From assembly GCF_000158095.2 (NCBI RefSeq), contig NZ_CM011002.1, positions 4,501,703 to 4,565,702 of the forward strand: a stretch of DNA of 64,000 nt. The letters run 5' to 3'. The stretch comes from Roseibium alexandrii DFL-11. Its GTDB lineage: Bacteria; Pseudomonadota; Alphaproteobacteria; Rhizobiales; Stappiaceae. The notes under the pieces were generated by a model. That model saw only the letters and a list, made by a program, of their open reading frames with translations, searched no databases and was not told the DNA's origin. The translations under genes were made by a program, and so were the position numbers. Shown here in pieces: positions 54,735-64,000 of this stretch. The number at the start of each line of letters is the position of its first letter. The stretch's first letter is position 1.

Positions 54735-56255
54735 ATGGCGGCGGACTACGATCTTTTGGTAATTGGTGGCGGGATCAATGGTGCGGGCATTGCCCGTGAT
54801 GCCGTAGGCCGGGGCGCGTCGGTCATGCTTGTTGAGATGGGGGATCTTGCGGGAGCGACCTCGTCTGCATCGACCAAGCTCATCCATGGCGGCTTGCGCT
54901 ACCTTGAATATTGCGAGTTTGATTTGGTGCGCAAAGCGCTGAAGGAACGCGAGGTCCTCTGGAAGCTGGCACCGCATATCGCCTGGCCGCTGCGTTTCAT
55001 CCTGCCCCATCACAAGGACCTGCGTCCGGCGTGGCTGCTGCGCCTTGGCCTGTTCATGTATGACCATCTTGGCGGCCGCAAACTTCTTCCGGCGACAAAC
55101 ACCGTGCCCCTGGATCAAGGAACCTACAGCAAGGGCTTGAAAAAGCTTTTCAAGAAGGGGTTTGAGTACTCAGATTGCTGGGTCGACGACGCGCGGCTGG
55201 TGGTTCTGAATGCCCGCGATGCAGCCGATCGCGGGGCAGAAGTCCTGACCCGTACAAAATGCGTCAGCGCCCGCCGTGATGGAGATCATTGGCAAGTTGT
55301 CCTGAAAGATCTGTCGTCCGGCACTGAGCGTACCGTGACTGCCTCCGTCTTGGTGAACGCTGCAGGGCCTTGGGTTGCGGAAATGTTGCGCGGGGTTGTC
55401 GGAGCGAACAATTCGTCGGCCATCCGCCTTGTCAAAGGCAGTCATATCATCGTGCCGCGTCAGTTCGAGCACGACCGGTGCTTCATTTTCCAGAACGGCG
55501 ACGGCCGGATTGTATTTGCGATCCCGTATGAAAATGACTTCACGCTAATCGGGACCACCGACGTCGATTACCAGGATGATCTGGGCAAGGTGCAGATCTC
55601 ACAAGACGAGGTTGAGTATCTGTGCAAGGCGGTGAGCGAATACCTCGAGACGCCGGTCACTCCAGACGTCGTCGTCCACACCTATTCCGGTGTGCGCCCA
55701 CTTTATGATGACGGCGCGAAAGATGCGAAGGCTGCAACACGCGACTATGTTCTGGAGTTGGATGCCGGGGACCATAAACCGGCAGTTCTGTCTGTATTTG
55801 GCGGGAAAATCACGACGTACAGGAAGCTGTCCGAACATGTTCTGGAAAAACTGAAACCGCATCTCCCATTCAAACGCGATGAGTGGACGGACCAGGACGT
55901 GTTGCCAGGCGGAAACTTCAACGTTCTGGCTTTTGAGGAAGAAGTCTCAGCGCTGCAGGCTCATTATCCTTTCCTCGACAAGACCTTCGCCACGCGCCTA
56001 ATTCGCCTTTACGGCACTGATGCCCGGTCTATCCTGGGCAAGGCAGCGCAGCTTTCTGATCTTGGTCAGCTGTTCGGCTACAATCTTTATGAAGCTGAAG
56101 TGAAGTGGCTCGTCAGCCGTGAGTGGGCCCGGACCGCAGAAGATGTCTTGTGGCGGCGGACCAAATTGGGTTTGCGTTTGAGCGAAGTGGAAACAGCTGC
56201 GCTCGACAACTACCTCTCTGCTCATCTTGCGGAATTGGTTGGCACTGCTGCATAG
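54735..56255 (+). CDS. glpD: Glycerol-3-phosphate dehydrogenase GlpD
   Basis: A 506-residue FAD enzyme, membrane-associated, that oxidises glycerol-3-phosphate to dihydroxyacetone phosphate and feeds electrons to quinones. The FAD loop GGGINGAGIARDA is at the N-terminus, followed by SSASTKLIHGGLRYLEYCEF, the substrate-site tract IGTTDVDYQDD and a C-terminal helical cap. AGAGGACC precedes the ATG. glpK lies 82 bases downstream, after a terminator-like hairpin. No glpF is seen. Confidence 0.96.
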   Translation: MAADYDLLVIGGGINGAGIARDAVGRGASVMLVEMGDLAGATSSASTKLIHGGLRYLEYCEFDLVRKALKEREVLWKLAPHIAWPLRFILPHHKDLRPAWLLRLGLFMYDHLGGRKLLPATNTVPLDQGTYSKGLKKLFKKGFEYSDCWVDDARLVVLNARDAADRGAEVLTRTKCVSARRDGDHWQVVLKDLSSGTERTVTASVLVNAAGPWVAEMLRGVVGANNSSAIRLVKGSHIIVPRQFEHDRCFIFQNGDGRIVFAIPYENDFTLIGTTDVDYQDDLGKVQISQDEVEYLCKAVSEYLETPVTPDVVVHTYSGVRPLYDDGAKDAKAATRDYVLELDAGDHKPAVLSVFGGKITTYRKLSEHVLEKLKPHLPFKRDEWTDQDVLPGGNFNVLAFEEEVSALQAHYPFLDKTFATRLIRLYGTDARSILGKAAQLSDLGQLFGYNLYEAEVKWLVSREWARTAEDVLWRRTKLGLRLSEVETAALDNYLSAHLAELVGTAA

Positions 56256-56274
56256 TGCTGTCACACCCTGACCG

Positions 56275-56303
56275 AACCGCTGGGAGCCGCCGGCGGTTTT
56301 TTT
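56275..56303 (+). terminator. Terminator-like hairpin between glpD and glpK
   Basis: AACCGC (56275-56280) pairs with GCGGTT (56293-56298) across a 12-base loop and is followed by a T run. It could partly terminate glpD transcripts or lower glpK expression. Confidence 0.6.
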
Positions 56304-56337
56304 AAAAACAACAAGCATGAAATTTGGGAGGAGCGCC

Positions 56338-57831
56338 ATGGCCGGATGTGTGTTGGCGATTGACCAGGGCACTACGTCAAGCCGTGCCATTGTCTTTGGT
56401 GAAGATTTTCAGCCGGTAAGTGTCGGGCAGCAGGAGTTTCCGCAACACTTTCCAAAGTCTGGTTGGGTTGAGCATTCACCATCGGATATATGGACCAGCA
56501 CGCTCCGGGTTTGCCGTGAGGCGATGGAAAACGCACCGGGCAACGGTGCCGATGTCGCAGCGATCGGAATCACAAACCAGCGTGAAACAACGCTTGTCTG
56601 GGATCGCAAAACCGGTGAGCCGGTCTATAATGCGATTGTGTGGCAGGACCGCCGGACCGCCGACTTTTGCGCAAGACTTCGCGCAGAAGGTCTTGAAGCA
56701 AAATTCACAGCCAAGACCGGCTTGCTGCTAGATCCCTATTTCTCCGGAACAAAAATTGCCTGGATTCTGGACAATGTCGACGGCGTCCGTGCACGAGCCG
56801 AACGCGGCGAACTTGCATTTGGTACGGTTGACAGCTGGCTGATCTGGCATCTAACGGAAGGCGAGGTGCACGCCACTGACGCCACGAATGCATCCCGGAC
56901 ACTGATTTATAATATCCATGACAACGCCTGGGATGCTGAGCTTTGCGAGCTTTTGAAAATTCCAATGAGTCTTCTGCCCGTCGTCAAAGACAGTGCGGAT
57001 GACTTCGGTGTAGCCAAGGCGGATCTGTTCGGACGGGAATTGCCGATCCTTGGTGTTGCCGGGGACCAACAGGCTGCCACTGTTGGGCAAGCGTGTTTTG
57101 AGCCTGGCATGGTGAAGTCGACCTATGGAACCGGTTGTTTTGCCTTGATGAATACGGGCGCAAAGCCGGTCGCATCAGCAAATCGGATGCTAACGACGAT
57201 CGCTTATCGGCTAAACGGTGAGACGACTTATGCGCTCGAAGGGTCGATTTTTGTTGCAGGTGCCGCTGTCCAATGGCTTCGCGATGGCGTTGGCCTCATT
57301 GAAAATGCAGCCGACTCTCAGGCTCTTGCCGAACAAGCCGACCCAAACCAGGACGTCTATCTGGTCCCGGCCTTCGTCGGTCTCGGCGCGCCTTATTGGG
57401 ACGCGGACGCGCGCGGGGCAATGTTCGGGTTGACCCGGAATACCGGGCCGAAGGAAATCGTCCGTTCGGTTCTGCAAAGTGTCGGTTATCAGACGAGTGA
57501 TCTCATCTCTGCGATGCAGTCTGACTGGCCGGATGCGCATTCGCCGGTATTGCGGGTCGACGGCGGCATGACGGCGTCCGACTGGACGATGCAATTCCTG
57601 TCCGATATCCTCGGCGCACCGGTGGATCGCCCCACCGTTGCTGAGACCACAGCACTCGGCGCCGCCTGGCTCGCGGGAAGTCGGGCCGGGATCTGGCCTG
57701 GACAAAAAGAATTCTCCGCCAAATGGAAACTGGAAAAACGGTTTGAACCCCATCTTGACCAGGACCGGCGGGAGCAGCTGCTGGCCGGTTGGAAAGACGC
57801 GGTCAGAAGAACGCGCTCCAGTCTGGACTAG
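56338..57831 (+). CDS. glpK: Glycerol kinase GlpK
   Basis: A 497-residue FGGY-family enzyme that phosphorylates glycerol to glycerol-3-phosphate with ATP, providing the GlpD substrate. The N-terminal motif is [18 protein letters not shown], followed by [17 protein letters not shown], the FGGY signature region [20 protein letters not shown] and the C-terminal [15 protein letters not shown] 56338 (MAGCVLAID) follows GGGAGGAG; the start at 56317 adds 7 residues only. A strong terminator follows, separating it from the next binding-protein gene. Confidence 0.97.
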   Translation: MAGCVLAIDQGTTSSRAIVFGEDFQPVSVGQQEFPQHFPKSGWVEHSPSDIWTSTLRVCREAMENAPGNGADVAAIGITNQRETTLVWDRKTGEPVYNAIVWQDRRTADFCARLRAEGLEAKFTAKTGLLLDPYFSGTKIAWILDNVDGVRARAERGELAFGTVDSWLIWHLTEGEVHATDATNASRTLIYNIHDNAWDAELCELLKIPMSLLPVVKDSADDFGVAKADLFGRELPILGVAGDQQAATVGQACFEPGMVKSTYGTGCFALMNTGAKPVASANRMLTTIAYRLNGETTYALEGSIFVAGAAVQWLRDGVGLIENAADSQALAEQADPNQDVYLVPAFVGLGAPYWDADARGAMFGLTRNTGPKEIVRSVLQSVGYQTSDLISAMQSDWPDAHSPVLRVDGGMTASDWTMQFLSDILGAPVDRPTVAETTALGAAWLAGSRAGIWPGQKEFSAKWKLEKRFEPHLDQDRREQLLAGWKDAVRRTRSSLD

Positions 57832-57842
57832 GCAGACAATTA

Positions 57843-57869
57843 AGGCCCCGGCATTGCCGGGGCTTTTTT
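57843..57869 (+). terminator. Rho-independent terminator after glpK
   Basis: The stem GCCCCGGC/GCCGGGGC (57845-57852 and 57856-57863) with loop ATT is followed by TTTTTT. Confidence 0.92.
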
Positions 57870-58010
57870 GTAGCAACGCATTTCCAACATATCGAATCTG
57901 GTTATCTTTCAAACCGTGGCATCCTGTTTCCTACGGGCTCAAGTTCTACTCATAAAGAACGTCCCAATGGTCACGGGCTATGCTTTTTTATCAAAGAAGA
58001 GATGCGCTTG

Positions 58011-59615
58011 ATGACTGTTTCGAGAACACTGAAGTCCGCACTGCTGGGCGCCTGTTTTGTGATGGCGGCCGCTTCGGGATCCGCAGCTAAGACGTTGGTG
58101 TTTTGCTCAGAAGGCTCACCGGAAGGTTTTGACCCTGCACTTCACACCTCAAAGATCACTTTCGACGCGTCTTCCAAACCCCTCTACAATCGTTTGGTCG
58201 AGTTCAAACCCGGAACGACTGAAGTCGAACCTGGCTTGGCTGAGAGCTGGGATGTGTCTGATGATGGATTGGAGATCACATTCAATCTCCGCAAAGGCGT
58301 TACATTCCACAGCACATCATTTTTCAAGCCGAGCCGTGAGTTGAATGCTGACGACGTGCTGTTCTCTCTCGAGCGCCAGCGTAAGAAGAGCCATTCCTGG
58401 CACGCCTACATGCCGGGCACAGCTTGGGAGTTTTTCGATGCCATGTCTATGCCGGAGTTCATCAAGGACATCGTCAAAGTCGATGACCATACTGTGAAGT
58501 TTGTGTTGACACGCCGGGAAGCGCCGATATTTGCAAACCTTGCGATGGATTTCGCGTCCATTTTGTCAGCTGAATATGCTGATCAGCTAGAGGACGCGGG
58601 CGCCAAAGACCAGTTGAATGTCCGGCCTGTCGGTACGGGGCCTTTCGCCTTTGTTGGCTACCAAAAAGGCGCGATCGTTCGCTTCTCCGCGCATTCCAAC
58701 TACTGGGATGGCAAGCAAGCTATCGACAACCTGACCTTCGCAATCACCCCGGATGCAGCAGTCCGGCTTCAAAAACTCAAGGCGGGCGAATGTCATGTGA
58801 TGTCACGTCCTGCTCCAACGGATATCGATGATGTTCGCACAGACAGCGATCTGACTTTGAAGGAGCAGCCGAGCTTGAACATCGGCTATCTGGCGTACAA
58901 TACCAAGGTGCCTCCGTTCGATCGCAAGGAGGTTCGTAAGGCTCTGTATCACGCCATCAACAAGCAGGAGATTATTGAGGCGGTTTACCAGGGAGCTGGT
59001 CAGGTTGCGAGAAATCCGTTCCCGCCGACAGTCTGGTCACACGACACAGCAATCGAAGACGATGGATATAACCCCGAACTCGCGAGGGAAATGCTTGCCG
59101 CGGCCGGCATTGAAGATCTTTCCCTAACGATCTGGGCGATGCCGATTCCGCGCTCGTACAATCCGAATGCGCGTCTGATGGCTGAATACATCAAAGCTGA
59201 CTTGGAGAAGGCTGGTGTGCGCGTTGAGATCGTTTCCCACAAATGGGGCAAGTACCTGTCGTTATCGAAAGACATTAATCGGCAGGGGGCTGTCCTGTTC
59301 GGATGGACCGGTCGAAATGGTGACCCGGACAACTTTCTGAACGAACTTCTGAGTTGTGAGCGTGTGGGCGGTTCCAACCGGGCCCAATGGTGTAACGACG
59401 CGTTTGAAGCTCTGATCAAGAAGGCCCGAACTACTTTTGATCCAGCAGAGCGCGCAAGGCTCTACGAAGAGGCTCAAAGGGTGTTTAGCGAAGAAGCCCC
59501 TTGGGTGACCATTGCGCATTCCATGGCATACGTTCCGATGTCTGCAAAAGTCACTGGATACGTTATGGATCCGCTCGGTGGTCATTCGTTTAAGGGCGTA
59601 GATCTGACCGATTAA
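58011..59615 (+). CDS. Orphan peptide-type ABC substrate-binding protein (SBP_bac_5)
   Basis: A 534-residue periplasmic protein. A signal peptide (about 1-25, ending GSAAK) is followed by TLVFCSEGSPEGFDPALHTS, typical of DppA-like dipeptide or heme binders. ESWDVSDDGLEITFNLRKGV and GRNGDPDNFLNELLSC also match family 5. The ligand is unknown; dipeptides or heme are usual guesses. ATG 58011 follows AGAAGAG. No permease or ATPase gene lies nearby, so its transporter is elsewhere. Confidence 0.88.
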   Translation: MTVSRTLKSALLGACFVMAAASGSAAKTLVFCSEGSPEGFDPALHTSKITFDASSKPLYNRLVEFKPGTTEVEPGLAESWDVSDDGLEITFNLRKGVTFHSTSFFKPSRELNADDVLFSLERQRKKSHSWHAYMPGTAWEFFDAMSMPEFIKDIVKVDDHTVKFVLTRREAPIFANLAMDFASILSAEYADQLEDAGAKDQLNVRPVGTGPFAFVGYQKGAIVRFSAHSNYWDGKQAIDNLTFAITPDAAVRLQKLKAGECHVMSRPAPTDIDDVRTDSDLTLKEQPSLNIGYLAYNTKVPPFDRKEVRKALYHAINKQEIIEAVYQGAGQVARNPFPPTVWSHDTAIEDDGYNPELAREMLAAAGIEDLSLTIWAMPIPRSYNPNARLMAEYIKADLEKAGVRVEIVSHKWGKYLSLSKDINRQGAVLFGWTGRNGDPDNFLNELLSCERVGGSNRAQWCNDAFEALIKKARTTFDPAERARLYEEAQRVFSEEAPWVTIAHSMAYVPMSAKVTGYVMDPLGGHSFKGVDLTD

Positions 59616-59800
59616 GCGCAATTGCTATTAAAGACAGTTAGCCCCGTCAGGGTTTGGGGTGTCAGGTCGGCTGGACGGTTTTGTATCAGTTCCGTCCTGG
59701 CACTTTATCTCCTAGCCATTTTCTTCCAGCTTCCATTGTTGTTTTGGGTGCCTTTCTCCGCTTGAGGTTCTTTTTCGATTTGAGATTGGGTTGCATTTTT

Positions 59801-59828
59801 CCATAATTCGAGTATTATCGAAATATGG
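59801..59828. promoter_or_regulatory. 28-bp palindrome over the arsR start codon (candidate ArsR operator)
   Basis: CCATAATTCGA (59801-59811) and TCGAAATATGG (59818-59828) are inverted repeats with one mismatch around a 6-base centre. The arsR ATG (59825) lies inside the right arm, so ArsR binding would block both transcription and the start. Arsenite release from ArsR would then relieve repression. Confidence 0.55.
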
Positions 59829-60178
59829 AAAAAGAAGATGCCTTGAGAGCATTGGCGGCCTTGGGTCAGGAAACCCGCCTCGACGTCTTTCGCCTATTGG
59901 TGAAAGCGGGAAAAGAAGGCATGGCAGCGGGCGCCATTTCAGATGCTCTCAGCGTGCGTCCGAATACCCTATCGACCCACTTGAGCGCCCTGTCCCGCTC
60001 CGGCCTTGTGCACGCCGAACGGGACGGGCGCTCAATCCATTACCGCGCGGATCTCTCCGCCATGGGCGCGCTCACAACGTATCTGCTGCAAGACTGTTGC
60101 GGCGGAAATCCGGAAATGTGCGCCCCGATAATGACCATGCTCGGCGATAGTGTGAGCGTTGAAAAGGACCGGTGTTAG
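59825..60178 (+). CDS. arsR: ArsR-family arsenic-responsive repressor
   Basis: A 117-residue winged-helix repressor. The DNA-binding region is AISDALSVRPNTLSTHLSALSRSGLV. Near the C-terminus are Cys91-Cys92 and Cys99 (CCGGNPEMC), resembling the C-terminal As(III) site of the Acidithiobacillus-type ArsR. Cys117 is the last residue. Together with the adjacent arsC and acr3, it is clearly the operon's sensor. It starts inside a palindrome that may be its own operator. arsC begins 28 bases later. Confidence 0.9.
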   Translation: MEKEDALRALAALGQETRLDVFRLLVKAGKEGMAAGAISDALSVRPNTLSTHLSALSRSGLVHAERDGRSIHYRADLSAMGALTTYLLQDCCGGNPEMCAPIMTMLGDSVSVEKDRC

Positions 60179-60205
60179 AACCGGACAGAAGTGGGGCTTC
60201 ATAAT

Positions 60206-60703
60206 ATGCGTAACGCCTTGTTTGTTTGCACGGCCAATTCTGCGCGCTCTGTATTAGGCGAAGCGATCCTACGCCATATGAGCGAGGGAAAATTCAACAC
60301 CTATTCAGCGGGCTCGACACCGCGGGGCATGGTCAATCCGGACGCAATTTCCTGCCTACAGCGCAAGAACCTGCCAACTGACGGTTTCAGATCGAAGAGC
60401 TGGGAAGAGTTTGCGGGTGCGGCAGCGCCGAAAATGGACCTGATCATTACTGTTTGTGACAGCGCAGCCGGCGAGGCCTGCCCGGTTTGGCCGGGGCATC
60501 CGTTTGTCGTGCATTGGGGCATTGCCGATCCAGCCTCCGTTGAGGGCGATGATGCGACCCGCGCTGAGGCTTTCGACCTTGCTTATGACCGTCTTGAGCG
60601 CCGGATCGCTGCGATGCTCGCGCTTGGCGATGATGTCTTCTCAGCACCCGGCGGCAAGGCGCAACTTTCTGCGATCCAGACAAATGCAGTCACGCACGGC
60701 TGA
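60206..60703 (+). CDS. arsC: Arsenate reductase ArsC (low-molecular-weight phosphatase type)
   Basis: A 165-residue enzyme reducing arsenate to arsenite. The catalytic P-loop C-x5-R is Cys8-Arg14 (VCTANSARS). A second cysteine pair in TVCDSAAGEACPVWPG is suited to the thioredoxin-type relay. Substrate-related ADPASVEGDD follows. ATG 60206 (MRNALFVC) has GGGG about 9 bases upstream; the GTG at 60191 is unlikely. Between arsR and acr3, it supplies the arsenite that Acr3 exports. Confidence 0.9.
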   Translation: MRNALFVCTANSARSVLGEAILRHMSEGKFNTYSAGSTPRGMVNPDAISCLQRKNLPTDGFRSKSWEEFAGAAAPKMDLIITVCDSAAGEACPVWPGHPFVVHWGIADPASVEGDDATRAEAFDLAYDRLERRIAAMLALGDDVFSAPGGKAQLSAIQTNAVTHG

Positions 60704-60763
60704 TCTGTTCAAAAACCAGGGTTCACGGAATTTCGAATGCCCGTTTCTTTCAGGAGTATAAAA

Positions 60764-61828
60764 ATGTCGAATGCGGATCAGTCGCCTCTCGGGCTGTTTG
60801 AGAGGTATCTGTCGGTTTGGGTTGCCCTTTGTATTGGTGCAGGGGTGGTGCTGGGGCTCGTTCTTCCCGGAGTCTTTGCCGCTATTGCCTCCGTAGAATA
60901 TGCCAGCGTCAATCTCGTTGTGGCAGTCTTCATCTGGGTGATGATTTATCCGATGATGGTCAATGTCGATTTCGCTTCCCTCAAGGATGTGGGGCGGAAA
61001 CCCAAGGGCCTTTGCATTACCCTAGTGATCAACTGGCTGATCAAGCCGTTCACGATGGCAGCGCTCGGGGTACTCTTCTTCAACTACCTTTTTGCCGGCT
61101 GGGTCGATCCGCAAAGCGCGCAGGAATACATTGCCGGGATGATCTTGCTGGGCGTTGCTCCGTGCACGGCCATGGTGTTCGTGTGGAGCCAATTGGTGCG
61201 CGGGGATGCCAACTACACATTGGTGCAAGTGTCGATCAATGACATCATCATGGTCTTTGCCTTTGCGCCGATCGCAGCATTTCTGCTCGGTGTGACAGAT
61301 ATTGTGGTGCCGTGGGAAACCCTGCTCTTGTCGGTGATCCTGTATGTTGTTTTCCCGCTCGCTGCTGGATACGTGACCCGCAAGTCTTTGGACAAATCCG
61401 GGGATCATGAGCAGATCGCGAGGTTTACCGAGAGGGTCAAACCGTTTTCGGTCATGGGTTTGCTTGCGACTGTCGTGCTTCTGTTCGGGTTCCAGGCCCA
61501 GACGATTGTTGAAAAGCCAAGCGTCATTGCACTCATTGCGGCACCGCTTTTGGTTCAAAGCTACGGCATCTTTGCGGTCGCTTACGTCTGGGGGTATTTG
61601 TGGAGGGTGCCGTTCACAACCGCCGCTCCGGCTGCGTTGATCGGAACTTCGAACTTTTTCGAGCTGGCGGTTGCGGTCGCGATCAGTCTCTTTGGGCTGA
61701 ACTCGGGAGCTGCTTTGGCCACGGTTGTCGGGGTTCTGGTCGAAGTCCCCGTGATGCTGTCACTGGTCGCATTCGCCAATCGCACCCGTCATTGGTTTGT
61801 TGATGGCAGGGCGGCTGTCTATCAATAG
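60764..61828 (+). CDS. acr3: Arsenite efflux transporter, ACR3 family
   Basis: A 354-residue inner-membrane carrier with about ten TM helices, exporting arsenite (and sometimes antimonite). The conserved cysteine motif is [17 protein letters not shown], followed by [18 protein letters not shown], and [19 protein letters not shown] near the C-terminus. All are ACR3-like and distinct from ArsB. ATG 60764 follows CAGGAG. It ends the arsR-arsC-acr3 operon with a strong terminator. Confidence 0.93.
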   Translation: MSNADQSPLGLFERYLSVWVALCIGAGVVLGLVLPGVFAAIASVEYASVNLVVAVFIWVMIYPMMVNVDFASLKDVGRKPKGLCITLVINWLIKPFTMAALGVLFFNYLFAGWVDPQSAQEYIAGMILLGVAPCTAMVFVWSQLVRGDANYTLVQVSINDIIMVFAFAPIAAFLLGVTDIVVPWETLLLSVILYVVFPLAAGYVTRKSLDKSGDHEQIARFTERVKPFSVMGLLATVVLLFGFQAQTIVEKPSVIALIAAPLLVQSYGIFAVAYVWGYLWRVPFTTAAPAALIGTSNFFELAVAVAISLFGLNSGAALATVVGVLVEVPVMLSLVAFANRTRHWFVDGRAAVYQ

Positions 61829-61875
61829 TCGGTGCTCGTGCTCGAGTTTTGACGGCTTGAGACTAAAGCCGAAAC

Positions 61876-61913
61876 TGGCCGCAGGCTGAGGAGTTCAGCC
61901 TGTGGCCATTTTT
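61876..61913 (+). terminator. Rho-independent terminator after acr3
   Basis: The stem TGGCC-g-CAGGCTGA/TTCAGCCTG-t-GGCCA (61876-61889 and 61894-61908) is followed by TTTTTATAT. It closes the ars operon. Confidence 0.9.
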
Positions 61914-61975
61914 ATATGAGTTGGCTATGCTTCACGCTTGTTCTGGCAATCCTTCTTTCTCAAAGCATCAACCGC

Positions 61976-63217
61976 ATGACCAAACCTGACGTCACCATAG
62001 TGGGGGCCGGTATTATCGGGCTTGCCACGGCCGCCAACCTTGTGCAGCGCGGATATCACGTGACAATTGTCGACCGGGAAGGACCGGCAGCTGGCGCAAG
62101 TCAGGGCAACGCCGGAGCGATTGCTTGGACTGATGTTGCCCCGCTCGCAAGTCCCGGCCTTTGGAAACAGGCGATCAAGTGGTTGATGGATCCGCTTGGG
62201 CCGCTGACTGTTCGCCCAGCTTACGCCGTCAAGATCCTGCCATGGATGCTCCGCTTTATGGCGGCCTCCAATCACAGCCAGATGAAGCGCAGTACTGAGG
62301 CCCTGGCCGCACTCAATGCGGAAGCCTGGCCATCCTGGGAGCGTTTGTGGCGCGTATCCGGAACGCACAATCAGGTGCGCAAGGACGGATGCCTGGAGCT
62401 GTTCGATACCGTCAGCTCATTGAAAGATGCGCATTTGGGATGGGAGGAACAGCGAGCTTTCGGCATCGATGTCCAGGAGCTCGATCTGGCGGCTATCCGC
62501 GATATGGAACCGGGATTGTCCGATCGCGTGGTGGGTGGTGCCCTCGTGCCCGAGTGGGCGCAGGTGGATGACCCGAAATTGTTGTGTTTGTCGCTGGCCG
62601 ATTGGCTGAAAAGCCAAGGGGTAGTTTTCGATGTTGGCGAAGTCGCGGGCGTCCAGTCTAAGCCTTCAGGAGTGTTGGTGACGCTTGCAGATGGCCGAAC
62701 CGTACATCCGGACCGGTTGGTCATCGCTTGTGGTGCCTGGTCCAAAAAACTTGCGGCACAACTTGGCGACAAGATCCCCTTGGATACAGAGCGGGGGTAC
62801 AACATCACGATTCCGGAGCCCGGTGTCACCGTGAACCGTTTCATCATGTTGCCGGGGCACGGGTTTGTCCTGTCGCCGCTGTCGACCGGACTGCGGGTTG
62901 GCGGAGCTGTTGAGTTCGGCGGGCTGGATTTACCTGAAAACTGGAAACGCGTGGATGCCATGGTTGCCAAGGCACGGCGTTTCTTTCCGGATCTCAAGAC
63001 CGAAGGAGGCAAGCGCTGGATGGGTTTTCGTCCCTCTATTCCAGACAGTCTGCCTGTCATTGGTGCCGCGCCGCAGGCGGATGGGGTCTATTACGCCTTC
63101 GGTCATGCCCATCATGGTCTGACGGAAGCCGCAGTGACCGGGGAGATGATCACCGACATGATCGACGGTGCAACGCCATCCGTCGACCCGAACCCGTTCC
63201 GCGCCGACCGGTTTTGA
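61976..63217 (+). CDS. DadA-like FAD-dependent amino-acid oxidoreductase
   Basis: A 413-residue DAO-superfamily protein. The dinucleotide-binding N-terminus is VTIVGAGIIGLATAANLVQRG, followed by GASQGNAGAIAW and a C-terminal RPSIPDSLPVIGAAPQ with HAHHGLTEAAVTG closing the FAD site. It probably oxidises a D-amino acid or similar amine and passes electrons to a quinone; the substrate is not determinable. ATG 61976 (MTKPDVTIV) is favoured over 61916 because the extra 20 residues precede the FAD motif. Neither start has a strong ribosome site. It ends 15 bases before the convergent tex gene's stop. Confidence 0.88.
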   Translation: MTKPDVTIVGAGIIGLATAANLVQRGYHVTIVDREGPAAGASQGNAGAIAWTDVAPLASPGLWKQAIKWLMDPLGPLTVRPAYAVKILPWMLRFMAASNHSQMKRSTEALAALNAEAWPSWERLWRVSGTHNQVRKDGCLELFDTVSSLKDAHLGWEEQRAFGIDVQELDLAAIRDMEPGLSDRVVGGALVPEWAQVDDPKLLCLSLADWLKSQGVVFDVGEVAGVQSKPSGVLVTLADGRTVHPDRLVIACGAWSKKLAAQLGDKIPLDTERGYNITIPEPGVTVNRFIMLPGHGFVLSPLSTGLRVGGAVEFGGLDLPENWKRVDAMVAKARRFFPDLKTEGGKRWMGFRPSIPDSLPVIGAAPQADGVYYAFGHAHHGLTEAAVTGEMITDMIDGATPSVDPNPFRADRF

Positions 63218-63232
63218 CCAGAAAAGAAAGAG

Positions 63233-64000
63233 TTACTTCCGTTTCTTGTTCATGGCTGCCGCAAGAGCTGCGGCCATGGCGTTGTTTCCGCCGTCATTGC
63301 CTGAGGACTTCTGAGGACCGCCCTTGCCACCGTGTGGGGCGTTACCCGGGCCTCGGCCACCACCTGATCCTTTCCCGCCGGCACCACCCGGCCGGTTTTG
63401 CGCAGTCCGCTCCTTTTGCCCCTGATAGTCGGCTTGTGACTTCATTGTCATAGAGATGCGTTTACGCGGAATGTCGACTTCCAGAATGGTGACCTTGACG
63501 ATGTCACCGGCCTTGACGACCGTGTGCGGATCACCAACGAACTTGTCCGCAAGCTGGGAGACATGCACCAGACCGTCCTGGTGTACACCGACGTCGACGA
63601 AGGCGCCGAAGTTCGTGACGTTGGTCACCGTACCTTCCAGTTTCATGCCCGGTTTCAGATCCAAGATTTCCTCGACACCGTCCTGAAGCGCTGCGGTCTT
63701 GAATTCGGGGCGCGGATCACGGCCCGGCTTTTCAAGTTCGGACAGGATGTCCTTCACCGTCGGCAATCCGAATTTCTCGTCGATGAAGTCTTTCGGTTCC
63801 AGATTCTGGAGAATGCCGCTGTCGCCCATCAAATGGGGGACATCCCGGCCACAGGCTTTCACGATGCGCTTGGCGAGCGGATAGGCTTCCGGGTGAACCG
63901 AGGACGAATCGAGAGGTTCAGTTCCCTCGTTGATGCGCAGGAAGCCGGCACAGAGTTCAAACGCCTTTGCGCCTAGACGCGGCACGTCCTTCAATTGCGA
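63233..64000 (-). CDS. tex: Tex-family RNA-binding protein, 3' portion (5' end beyond window)
   Basis: About 255 C-terminal residues are visible on the minus strand, and the frame stays open past base 64000. The HhH region reads [18 protein letters not shown]. An S1 domain ([32 protein letters not shown]) matches Tex. The tail after S1 is a long Gly/Pro/Lys-rich low-complexity extension. Tex is a transcription accessory, nucleic-acid-binding protein in the cytosol. It is convergent with the DadA-like gene, with 15 bases between them. Confidence 0.92.
   Translation of the reverse strand, partial: SQLKDVPRLGAKAFELCAGFLRINEGTEPLDSSSVHPEAYPLAKRIVKACGRDVPHLMGDSGILQNLEPKDFIDEKFGLPTVKDILSELEKPGRDPRPEFKTAALQDGVEEILDLKPGMKLEGTVTNVTNFGAFVDVGVHQDGLVHVSQLADKFVGDPHTVVKAGDIVKVTILEVDIPRKRISMTMKSQADYQGQKERTAQNRPGGAGGKGSGGGRGPGNAPHGGKGGPQKSSGNDGGNNAMAAALAAAMNKKRK

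Noticed and set aside
1..64000. Mobile elements, prophage, CRISPR, toxin-antitoxin or phage-defence loci
   Set aside because: I saw no transposase, integrase, phage structural gene, repeat-spacer array or paired small toxin-antitoxin genes. Gene order and product types are those of core chromosome.

Overview
The window looks like ordinary core chromosome of an alphaproteobacterium, most likely in the Hyphomicrobiales (Rhizobiales) and plausibly a marine Stappiaceae-type genus. That placement is inferred from the gene set and gene order and was not tested by phylogeny. Supporting signs are the Tol-Pal block followed by cpoB, tilS, ftsH and glmM, the rluD-rpoH pair, chpT next to a che operon, ctrA next to fliI-fliJ, an EipA/DUF1134 protein, a DUF2336 protein, a serC-type leader upstream of serC, and a tRNA-Glu(UUC). 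I see no insertion sequence, prophage, CRISPR array, integrase or toxin-antitoxin locus. Genes are intact except the two cut by the window edges.

Layout: 1-2.5 kb holds folate/nucleotide housekeeping genes (5-formyl-THF cyclo-ligase end, YmdB-type phosphodiesterase, YebC, MazG-like). 2.5-5.7 kb has a TauE/SafE permease convergent with yebC-mazG and divergent from ruvC-ruvA-(small membrane protein)-ruvB. 5.9-8 kb is a chemoreceptor. 8-14 kb is ybgC-tolQRAB-pal-cpoB, continuing into tilS, ftsH and glmM (to 19 kb). Then come an outer-membrane barrel protein, serC-serA, a DMT exporter and purA. 25.9-27.6 kb encodes a large uncharacterised membrane protein. 27.7-29.7 kb is a TPP riboswitch with a thiX-thiY operon. 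29.7-37.7 kb runs mostly on the minus strand: CHASE2 cyclase, rpoH, rluD, glpR, a coiled-coil protein and eipA. 37.8-45.1 kb is a YHS protein, chpT and cheA-cheW-cheY-cheB-cheR. 45.2-47.3 kb is a LytTR regulator divergent from a Tat-exported MBL hydrolase. 47.5-50.3 kb is ctrA divergent from fliI-fliJ. 50.4-54.6 kb has pqiA-like, DUF2336 and MscS genes. 54.7-57.8 kb is glpD-glpK, followed by an orphan peptide-type binding protein. 59.8-61.8 kb is arsR-arsC-acr3. The right end is a DadA-like oxidoreductase and the 3' end of tex.

Two themes link the genes. The first is cell cycle and motility: ChpT, CtrA, FliI/FliJ, the che operon and an MCP lie within one window, with six GANTC (CcrM-type) sites between ctrA and fliI and an exact TTAA-N7-TTAA CtrA-type box before the outer-membrane protein gene. 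The second is RNA- and repressor-based control of metabolism: the thi TPP riboswitch (with a hairpin that hides a ribosome-binding site), the serC leader, GlpR with TTTCG repeats before glpD, and ArsR with a palindrome over its own start codon. I did not find a clearly novel multi-gene system. The best leads are small regulatory structures and a few uncharacterised proteins.
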